From NCBI GenBank assembly GCA_002779595.1, contig PEWF01000114.1, positions 1 to 6,130 on the forward strand: a DNA stretch of 6,130 nucleotides, written 5' to 3'. Positions 1 to 5,764 of this stretch are shown piece after piece. A program made the translations under genes and the position numbers. Source of the stretch: an archaeon CG07_land_8_20_14_0_80_38_8 (GTDB lineage: Archaea > Nanobdellota > Nanobdellia > Tiddalikarchaeales > Tiddalikarchaeaceae). Position 1 is the stretch's first letter; the number at the start of each line of letters is the position of its first letter. Under the pieces are notes generated by a model. It did no database searches and had not been told where the DNA came from. It worked only from the letters and a program-made list of their open reading frames with translations.

Positions 1-569
1 TAGAATCCAGCTTTCCAGAAATAACAATTGCAAGCGTAACAGGAATAATAGGCAGTATAATAATGGCGTTAGTGCCGAGCGTAAGCCCCAGCCAGGTAGG
101 GTTAATAAGCAAAGAATACAGCAAAAATTCTAATGAGTTAAAAATAGCCAGCATGACAAGCATAAACATTTCAGACAACCTTCTCAGCTTGATAGCTTTA
201 ATGACAATAAACAAAGGCAGAAGCGGAGTAGTGGAAAAAATCGGTGAAATAATAACTTTGACAGAAACAAATTATTACCTATTATTATTCACAGGATTCC
301 TCACATGCGTGATAAGCGCTTACTTATTAATAAAAATCGCGCAATTATTCGCTGAAAAAATCCAAATATTCAACAATAACAAGACAAGAATACTAATCAT
401 ATTATTCGTCTCATTAATCACTTTCTATTTTGACAGATTCGCAGGAATAATAATATTAATATTGTCAACCTTGCTTGGATACTACGCGAATAAGACAAGC
501 ATTAGAAGAAGCCAACTGCTCGGATGCTTAGTAATACCAACAATAATATTCTACGTATCAATAATTTAA
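1..569 (+). CDS. TctA-family (DUF112/COG1784-like) integral membrane transporter, 3' part
   Basis: The frame is open from the left edge, so the gene starts outside the window; the ATG at 63 is internal, because the family-typical segment before it (positions 3-62, ITIASVTGIIGSII) is part of the same membrane helix. About 188 residues are visible, with roughly six hydrophobic segments: one spanning the ATG at 63, then near residues 30-50, 70-93, 108-122, 123-143 and 150-168 counted from that ATG. Resemblance to the archaeal TctA-like family rests on the order of the C-terminal half: a small-residue helix ending in a P-x4-SQ element (here PSVSPSQ), an N-x-x-D/N-rich helix followed by a K-x-R-S-G turn (KGRSG), and a terminal SIRRSQLLGCLVIPTI element. 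The bacterial relatives are the large membrane subunit of tripartite tricarboxylate transporters; archaeal members often lack the partner proteins and their substrate is unknown. It converges on DP2 and overlaps its end by 4 bp. Family assignment is from remembered motifs, not a search. Confidence 0.75.
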   Translation, partial: ESSFPEITIASVTGIIGSIIMALVPSVSPSQVGLISKEYSKNSNELKIASMTSINISDNLLSLIALMTINKGRSGVVEKIGEIITLTETNYYLLLFTGFLTCVISAYLLIKIAQLFAEKIQIFNNNKTRILIILFVSLITFYFDRFAGIIILILSTLLGYYANKTSIRRSQLLGCLVIPTIIFYVSII

Positions 570-3500
570 ACATCCATTAAACTAACCTGTTTAGTCAAAG
601 GCTTGCCGAACAAGCCGTCAATCCTTCGCTCCAAAATTAATAAGTCCTGCTGCAAATAAGCAGGCAAATTAAAATTCTCCTTCAACTTCATGCAAGGCTC
701 CAAATACTTCTTAACACTGCCCTCAGCAATAGTCAAAATAATCTTGCCACCGCAATGATTGCACTTACCGCTCAAAGGCGGACGGCGGTACTTCTCATTG
801 CAGTTCACGCACCTGAAACCCTGGCTTGAATACTTGCGCAGATTACCCTTTAAATCCTTCAGAAAATGCTTCTCAATAATCAAGCGCGCCACATCATCCG
901 CGTCCACGCACCTGAACTTAATTGCCAAACCCAGCTGCGCGTCCATCTTGTCAGACATTGACTCCAAAGTCTTATACGCGCTCACCAAAGGGCCATTATT
1001 CATGCTTGAAGTGGGATGCGTGTACTTCAAACCCTCGTACTGCCCAGGAGTATTCAAAACATTCTCAACCCTTTTAATCTTCACCTCCCAGGGCATCTTG
1101 CACTCGCACGCAGCCTCATAAAACTCCAAAGGGTACTCGCTGACAATGTCAACATTATACGCTTCAGAATCAATCTCCAAAGGGTCTAATTTAACGCTTA
1201 AAACAAGAGGAGCATCCATAGTCCTCCCGCCCCTCCTGTCAGGCAAAAATTGCCTGCTGAAATTCAGCAAAGCATCCATTAATAAAATCACACCCAGCTC
1301 GTCACCGTCAGCGTTTCGCCTGCACGCAGCGTGAAGGTACGGGTGCGCGTAAAAACCCTGAGTCTTGCTAAAACCAATCACCCTGCTCACAATGCCGGCG
1401 CTAGTATGGGGCGCGAGACTAATAACATACAAACCAAACAAGTCATCCTTTTTTGAAACATTAAAATAAGGACTCAAACCATACAAGTATTTCAGCTCAT
1501 CATCAACGAAATTGCAAACCTTAATCAAAAAATCCGCACAACTCGCCCCGTCCCATTCCTTACAGTCAGGCATAATAATATCCTGCGGAAGAATCTCAAC
1601 AACCTGCGACTCATCAACCAAAGGTTTGCCGTTAACATCATGGGAATAACCCAATTCTTGCGCCTTAACAACGCTTAAACCAATCTCTTCAGGAGTGAAA
1701 TGAGTGCTTATAGTTTCAATAATATCGTACCTTACAGTGCCGTCCTTATTCACGTAAACATTATTCTTGCTCCTTAACAAAGCCTTCATAAAATTCTCAG
1801 TAAGCCTGTCCTTATCCCAGACACCCCTCACACCCTTCACCAGATTAGGCAACTGCAATCCTGACTTTGAAACTGCATCACGCGCGTAATAATTAACGTC
1901 AACACTCCTCTTTGAATACTTTTTAGTCTTATGGCCGCAGCACTCCAACTTATCACTCACCCTCTTGCACGAATAGCAGTAAAATTTTTGCGAAGCCCTT
2001 TCCCCGCACTTCTCGCACCTCCTGTAAACAGTGTCACTGCCGCACTTATCACAATGAAACAAAGGGAATTCAGCAAGAACGCTCCCCTTCTCCATTGCAG
2101 CATTAAAACTCCTTAACCTGCCACCCTCCTCACCAACAGGGAACAAACCCTGAGGGCTTCCAGTCATATGCCTCATCTTCGCCTTCTCAGGGCGCCCCAT
2201 GCGGGAGCCTATGAAAACTCCGCCAAAATCCCTGATTTTAAAACTGCATAAATTATTCACAATTTCAAGAGAATCCTCCCCAATTAATTCCTTAAAGCCA
2301 TTATTAAAACCAAGATTAACCAATAATACGCGGAGCACTTCCTTTTCAACAAATAAACCATCACCCCTGACTTCATGAGGCACGTACAAATCCTCCAAAA
2401 CCCTCTTCACACCCTCAGGAATTAAAACATCAGATTTGGAAAAATCCAAGCCACTGAAAACGCTGACTAACTCCCTTAACTTGTCAGCGCTGATATTCTT
2501 CCAGAAAAAAATGTAATCAGGATGCAAAGGAACACTAGTTTCTCTGGAAATAATAATTGCATCATCCAAAGACACTTTCGCAACAACCGGATTCCTGAAC
2601 AATTCATCCAAAGACACTGAAATTTTCGACTGCAAATTACTCAAATCCTTATCAATTAATGCTTTCTTCAATTCCTGAACCCACCACTCCTGCACATAAC
2701 CAGGAGGCACAAGCATTGAACCATTCTCCTTAAAATCACCATAACAAAAAAGAATATCACCAATGAATAACACTTCCTTAACCTGACTCCTGAACTCCAA
2801 AGCTTCAGATTCAGTATTCAGCCACTTAACACTACCGTTCTTCAATTTCACAAAAGGGCCTTTAATGCTGTCACAGGGGCTTATGGCGCAAGCTTTGCCC
2901 GGGCGCTCAACCTTTAACTGGACCCCAGTGGCAACAAAATCATCAGTAATCCTCATACTGGCAGGATGCATGTTCGCAGCAGCCAAACCGCTCAAACGAG
3001 TCCTGCCATACCTTAACCTGAACCCACCCTCCCTCATAGGATGAGAAAAAACCGGGCGGCCAGCAACTAATTCATCAATAAATTTAGTATTGGGCTTAAC
3101 CTTTGAAGCATTCTCCGCTTCATTCTTAACACCCGCGCCCTGCGAGTGAATCCTCTTCTGCATCTCAGTAAACTCTTCAAGGAATTTCCAATGCCCCATA
3201 CCCACACTCTCACCCCACTTGGCAATCTGCACAATAATCTTCTTAGCCTTCAAACTCAAACCCTCACCAAGAACCAGGCACATGCCGCCCCTGATTAAAT
3301 CAGTCTCAACCCTGTCAAGGCGCTTAAAATTGCTCACTTCAATAGTAGACGTTGGATCACCGTTCAGTTCAACAGGCACATGGCTCACCAAGAACTTAAT
3401 CTCCTCCTCAGTAGGATTGTACTGCAGCCTTGAAACTTTCTCATGATAATCAACCATTTCAGCAAAATACCTGTCAAGTTCAACAGGCTGAGGATCATAA

Positions 3501-4042
3501 TCCTTAATTCCTAACTCTTTCCTTGCATAATCCGCGATTAGCACGCTCACAGCAGCAGCAGTCCCGCCAGCACTCCTCACAGGGCCGGCATAATACACTG
3601 CGCAGTAATCACCGCCATCCAAACGCTTCTTCAATTTCAACTCAATAAAACCCTCCAAAGGCGCGCAAGTCACGCCAAGAGTAATATAAGCCAGCCCAAT
3701 CCTCACGCCAACCTCCAAACCCTTCTGCAATGACTTAAACTCATAAAATTTGTTCCTGGCAATGTCAGCAGCCATAAAAAAAGCAATCCTCCAGTCACCG
3801 CTCCCGTACTCCTTCTCCAATTCCCTTATGCGCTCAGCCACTCCCACGTTCAGGATTTCAGGAGCAACAGCTCCGACAATACCTTCGCACCTGTCAGCCA
3901 CGTCGCTTGCTAATGGAATATCAACCTTGTCCTCAGGGTCAAAACCCTGCTTCCTTGCCTTCTCAGCAACTTCATACTCTTCAAGAGTGTGCTTCTCAAG
4001 CCTGTCCAAGTACTCTTTTATCTTATCAGAACAAACAACCAT
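566..4042 (-). CDS. polC: DNA polymerase D large subunit DP2 (catalytic subunit)
   Basis: Complete 1158-aa catalytic subunit of the archaeal replicative polymerase D, which extends primers at the fork as a heterodimer with DP1. The N-terminal region (about 1-300) has the family's helical start and the AGPVRSAGG motif at 152-160. GRPEKAK lies at 616-622. A Cys cluster follows (C664/C667, C676/C679, C689/C692, C701-C702-G-H704). Then come the LAPHTSAG segment near 876-883 and the active-site loop NADGDE with the two metal-binding aspartates D912 and D914 of the double-psi beta-barrel core, followed by RRGGRTMDAPL at 936-946. A C-terminal zinc finger uses C1078/C1081 and C1094/C1097, and the protein ends in QVSLMDV (1152-1158), a PIP-box-like tail. 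Pyrococcal DP2 can carry an intein at the NxDGDE loop; none is present here. The ATG at 4042 matches the expected N-terminus and sits about 30 bases below a TATA-like element, with no Shine-Dalgarno. Its 3' end overlaps the convergent transporter gene. The symbol follows archaeal usage (polC/polD2) and is unrelated to bacterial polC. Confidence 0.98.
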   Translation of the reverse strand: MVVCSDKIKEYLDRLEKHTLEEYEVAEKARKQGFDPEDKVDIPLASDVADRCEGIVGAVAPEILNVGVAERIRELEKEYGSGDWRIAFFMAADIARNKFYEFKSLQKGLEVGVRIGLAYITLGVTCAPLEGFIELKLKKRLDGGDYCAVYYAGPVRSAGGTAAAVSVLIADYARKELGIKDYDPQPVELDRYFAEMVDYHEKVSRLQYNPTEEEIKFLVSHVPVELNGDPTSTIEVSNFKRLDRVETDLIRGGMCLVLGEGLSLKAKKIIVQIAKWGESVGMGHWKFLEEFTEMQKRIHSQGAGVKNEAENASKVKPNTKFIDELVAGRPVFSHPMREGGFRLRYGRTRLSGLAAANMHPASMRITDDFVATGVQLKVERPGKACAISPCDSIKGPFVKLKNGSVKWLNTESEALEFRSQVKEVLFIGDILFCYGDFKENGSMLVPPGYVQEWWVQELKKALIDKDLSNLQSKISVSLDELFRNPVVAKVSLDDAIIISRETSVPLHPDYIFFWKNISADKLRELVSVFSGLDFSKSDVLIPEGVKRVLEDLYVPHEVRGDGLFVEKEVLRVLLVNLGFNNGFKELIGEDSLEIVNNLCSFKIRDFGGVFIGSRMGRPEKAKMRHMTGSPQGLFPVGEEGGRLRSFNAAMEKGSVLAEFPLFHCDKCGSDTVYRRCEKCGERASQKFYCYSCKRVSDKLECCGHKTKKYSKRSVDVNYYARDAVSKSGLQLPNLVKGVRGVWDKDRLTENFMKALLRSKNNVYVNKDGTVRYDIIETISTHFTPEEIGLSVVKAQELGYSHDVNGKPLVDESQVVEILPQDIIMPDCKEWDGASCADFLIKVCNFVDDELKYLYGLSPYFNVSKKDDLFGLYVISLAPHTSAGIVSRVIGFSKTQGFYAHPYLHAACRRNADGDELGVILLMDALLNFSRQFLPDRRGGRTMDAPLVLSVKLDPLEIDSEAYNVDIVSEYPLEFYEAACECKMPWEVKIKRVENVLNTPGQYEGLKYTHPTSSMNNGPLVSAYKTLESMSDKMDAQLGLAIKFRCVDADDVARLIIEKHFLKDLKGNLRKYSSQGFRCVNCNEKYRRPPLSGKCNHCGGKIILTIAEGSVKKYLEPCMKLKENFNLPAYLQQDLLILERRIDGLFGKPLTKQVSLMDV

Positions 4043-4068
4043 GGTGCTATTATTTTGATTACGTTCTA

Positions 4069-4076
4069 ATATTAAA
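4069..4076 (-). promoter_or_regulatory. Probable TATA box for DP2
   Basis: On the minus strand the sequence TTTAATAT lies with its centre about 30 bases upstream of the DP2 ATG. Archaeal TATA boxes sit about 26 bases above the transcription start, so the transcript would begin within a few bases of the start codon. No purine-rich ribosome site precedes the ATG (the bases are AATAGCACC), which agrees with a leaderless message. The region is AT-rich overall, so the exact box is uncertain. Confidence 0.45.
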
Positions 4077-4082
4077 AATTAA

Positions 4083-4095
4083 TGTTTAACAAACA
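4083..4095. repeat. Short inverted repeat between divergent promoters
   Basis: TGTTT-AAC-AAACA is a perfect 5-bp inverted repeat with a 3-bp spacer. It lies between the proposed TATA boxes of DP2 (minus strand) and the HAD gene (plus strand), a position from which a bound protein could affect both. The arms are short and AT-rich, so chance is a real explanation; no second copy was noticed in the other gaps. Confidence 0.25.
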
Positions 4096-4110
4096 ATGAA
4101 TAATGGAAAA

Positions 4111-4118
4111 ATATAATA
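4111..4118 (+). promoter_or_regulatory. Probable TATA box for the HAD-DUF2797 unit
   Basis: ATATAATA, preceded by a purine-rich GGAAAA stretch that could act as a BRE, is centred about 32 bases before the ATG at 4147. This predicts a transcription start near 4140 and a leader of only a few bases. An AAGGA sits directly against the ATG with no spacing, too close to act as a normal Shine-Dalgarno site. Confidence 0.5.
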
Positions 4119-4146
4119 ATAAAAGGCTGTTTCTAACCCTTAAGGA

Positions 4147-4563
4147 ATGATAAAAAACATTATTTTTGACGGTAACGGAATAATATACAAACACACCATT
4201 GACGGGGACGGACATAAAAAAAGAACACTGAAAAAGCGGGGAGTCAGGAAGAAACTAAAAGAACTGAAAAATTATTACTCATTATACATACTCACAGACG
4301 GAGTGGCAAAAATAGAAACAAAAATAAGGGCATTGAAAAGGATGAGAGTGTACAAATACTTCAAAAAAATAATAGCCACTTACCAGTTAAGAATGAGCAA
4401 GAAAAAAAATTATAAAGTATTCATAAAAGCAATGGAAATATGGGAAATAAACGCCAAAAACACGGTATTCATAGGGCATGACAAGAGGGAAATAAAAAAC
4501 GCGAAAAAATCAGGACTAACAACGATACAAACGCACGACATAACAAAATTAACGGAATTATAA
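4147..4563 (+). CDS. Minimal HAD-superfamily protein with altered motif I
   Basis: A 138-aa, lysine-rich Rossmann-like protein that follows the HAD layout in miniature. Motif I is the N-terminal strand ending IIFDGNG, giving the nucleophile D8 but N10 where HAD phosphatases have the acid/base Asp. Motif II is the strand LYILT ending in T50. Motif III lysine candidates are in K85-K90 or K94. Motif IV is VFIGHDKREI (107-116), with D112 and E115 as the likely metal-binding acids, followed by the usual NAKKSGLTTI turn. Only about 36 residues separate motifs I and II, so there is essentially no C1 cap; typical capped members exceed 200 aa. The substrate cannot be told. An in-frame TAA at 4141-4143 makes the ATG at 4147 the only sensible start. 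It is divergent from DP2 and 40 bp ahead of the DUF2797 gene, probably in one transcript. HAD membership is likely; catalytic competence is open because of N10. Confidence 0.8.
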   Translation: MIKNIIFDGNGIIYKHTIDGDGHKKRTLKKRGVRKKLKELKNYYSLYILTDGVAKIETKIRALKRMRVYKYFKKIIATYQLRMSKKKNYKVFIKAMEIWEINAKNTVFIGHDKREIKNAKKSGLTTIQTHDITKLTEL

Positions 4564-4603
4564 CCCAAAAAGCGTTAAAAAAAACGGACAATAATAATGT
4601 TCA

Positions 4604-5386
4604 ATGAAAACGCATATCACCTCATTCTTCTGGCAGTTAAGCAATAAGGCAACACCTCTGCTGAGATTAGTTGACGAGAACGGAAAGGAAGAATACGCAA
4701 AACTTTCAAGAAACACAAACATTGAAATTCTGGAAGATTACGGGAAAAAATGCACAGGATATTACGAGAATAATGGATTCCACAACTGCCCAGAAAATAA
4801 TGAAATAATCAGGGGAATAAGATGCGCAGTCTGCGAAGGCCGCAGCCAGTTCACTGCGTGCGCGAGATGCACTGGCAAAGAATGCAGGGGAAGCACTGAA
4901 GCAAGAAAGAACTGCCTTGAAAAAACTCACTTCCTATACCTGACAATCATAGGCGACAAATTAAAAGTGGGCGTGACAAAAGCGGGCAGGTATTTGAAAA
5001 GGTGGGTGGAGCAGGGCAGTGATTACGCGTGCATAATTGATTCAGGCACTGGCAAAGAAGTCAGGATGAAAGAGCACGAATTGGCAAAGGAAATAAGCGA
5101 CAGGGTAAGGAACACTGAAAAAATAAGATTATTCACAAAAGACAACATGCAGATGCTGCAAACATACCTTGAAAATAAAGGATTAAACGCGCCAATAATA
5201 AACGTAAGAAAATACTACGAAGGACTGGACTCAATCCCGAAAACGCCGTTAAATTATAGCGGATTACTGAAAGGCAGAATAGTGTGCGTTAAAGGAAAAA
5301 TCATAATATTCGAGCGCGAACAGGAATACTATTACTACGACGTGAACAACTTATTAGCGCATGAAGTCAAAATGAGAATAAGCTAA
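4604..5386 (+). CDS. DUF2797 family protein with Cys cluster and GIY-YIG-like core
   Basis: A 260-aa protein with the hallmarks of the DUF2797 family, whose function is not established. After an N-terminal beta-rich part comes CTGYY at 50-54, then cysteines C62, C74/C77, C86/C89, C94 and C104, spaced as likely zinc ligands. The most family-like segment follows: HFLYL at 109-113, KVGVTKAGRY at 121-130, then R133 and the EQGSD at 136-140, and an acidic helix E157-H-E159. The FLY...KVG...R...E order resembles the GIY-YIG / T5orf172 nuclease core (GIY, YIG, Arg, Glu), so a nucleic-acid role is a reasonable inference, not a demonstrated one. Length agrees with the family as I recall it. The ATG at 4604 is the first in frame after a TAA at 4595-4597. 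There is no clear Shine-Dalgarno and no strong promoter in the 40-bp gap, so co-transcription with the HAD gene is likely. Confidence 0.85.
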   Translation: MKTHITSFFWQLSNKATPLLRLVDENGKEEYAKLSRNTNIEILEDYGKKCTGYYENNGFHNCPENNEIIRGIRCAVCEGRSQFTACARCTGKECRGSTEARKNCLEKTHFLYLTIIGDKLKVGVTKAGRYLKRWVEQGSDYACIIDSGTGKEVRMKEHELAKEISDRVRNTEKIRLFTKDNMQMLQTYLENKGLNAPIINVRKYYEGLDSIPKTPLNYSGLLKGRIVCVKGKIIIFEREQEYYYYDVNNLLAHEVKMRIS

Positions 5387-5387
5387 G

Positions 5388-5395
5388 TTTATAAG
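5388..5395 (+). promoter_or_regulatory. TATA box for the 112-aa protein gene
   Basis: TTTATAAG begins one base after the DUF2797 stop and is centred about 28 bases before the ATG at 5420. That is the classic archaeal distance for a transcript starting at or next to the start codon. It is the cleanest TATA match in the window and suggests the small gene is transcribed separately from the two genes before it. Confidence 0.6.
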
Positions 5396-5402
5396 CATAA
5401 AA

Positions 5403-5407
5403 TTTTT
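5403..5407 (+). terminator. Possible short T-tract terminator after DUF2797
   Basis: Five T residues follow the DUF2797 stop by 16 bases. Archaeal transcription often ends at T-rich runs without a hairpin, but five Ts is weak and the run lies inside the promoter region of the next gene. Recorded as a candidate only. Confidence 0.2.
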
Positions 5408-5419
5408 CCAAAAAAAAAG

Positions 5420-5758
5420 ATGACAGAAGACAATTTTATTGGAAAATATGAAAAAGTAATAAGAGTGCTTAAAGAATTAACCCATTACTGCAAAGCAGTA
5501 AAGGAAAATTATGAAGCTGGAATTGAAAAAATCCAAAACCAAATAATAACAGGATTGTACAAGAAAATAATAATTAATGGATTAATCCCAAAAAGACACG
5601 CTGAAAATTTCATCAATTACAGCAAAGCAATAAACAATATATTCATTGACAGCAAAAAATGCGATGAAGAATTATGGCTAACTGCAAAAAAATTGCAGGA
5701 CTGCTCAATCTCACTGGATAATATATTAAAAATTCAGGAATCAGAACGCAAAGAATAA
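5420..5758 (+). CDS. Hypothetical small alpha-helical protein
   Basis: I do not recognise this 112-aa product. It is rich in Lys, Glu, Ile and Asn, with no signal peptide or membrane segment. Hydrophobic residues recur at helix-like spacing over most of its length (for example YEKVIRVLKEL at 10-20, IEKIQNQIITGLYKKIII at 35-52 and LWLTAKKLQDCSISLDNILKI at 85-105), suggesting a bundle of four or five helices. Cysteines C24, C81 and C95 do not form a metal motif. That it is a real gene is supported by a well-placed TATA box, A/C-ending codons like those of the neighbouring + genes, and a tight fit between DUF2797 and DP1. The ATG at 5420 follows a run of nine A and a G, with no Shine-Dalgarno. 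It ends 6 bp from the stop of convergent DP1. Function unknown; a DNA- or protein-binding accessory factor is possible but untested. Confidence 0.75.
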   Translation: MTEDNFIGKYEKVIRVLKELTHYCKAVKENYEAGIEKIQNQIITGLYKKIIINGLIPKRHAENFINYSKAINNIFIDSKKCDEELWLTAKKLQDCSISLDNILKIQESERKE

Positions 5759-5764
5759 TTTTAT

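Noticed and set aside
759..1121. Open frame of 120 codons on + inside DP2
   Set aside because: It lies wholly antisense to the conserved C-terminal zinc-finger and catalytic part of DP2, with no recognisable domain or promoter; a shadow of the real gene.
950..1190. Recurring CTCCAAAG motif as a repeat family
   Set aside because: It recurs in the + strand of DP2 but is the reverse complement of codons such as CTT TGG AG and TTG GAG in irregular positions; explained by coding and codon bias.
1301..1315. Intein at the DP2 NxDGDE loop
   Set aside because: Some pyrococcal DP2 genes carry an intein here, but the coding sequence runs straight through the loop.
3750..4058. Open frames on + antisense to the start of DP2 (also 3907-4089)
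   Set aside because: They mirror the conserved DP2 N-terminus, show no family features and extend into the DP2 promoter.
4142..4146. AAGGA as a Shine-Dalgarno site for the HAD gene
   Set aside because: It touches the ATG with no spacer, so it cannot pair normally; the TATA distance suggests a very short leader.
4556..4564. ATTATAA at the HAD stop as a promoter for DUF2797
   Set aside because: It would give a start about 17 bases before the ATG, which is possible, but it is a weak match formed by the stop codon in AT-rich DNA; co-transcription is simpler.
4706..4930. 74-codon open frame on - within DUF2797
   Set aside because: Its Ala/Ser/Cys-rich product is the reverse complement of the conserved Cys cluster of DUF2797; not a gene.
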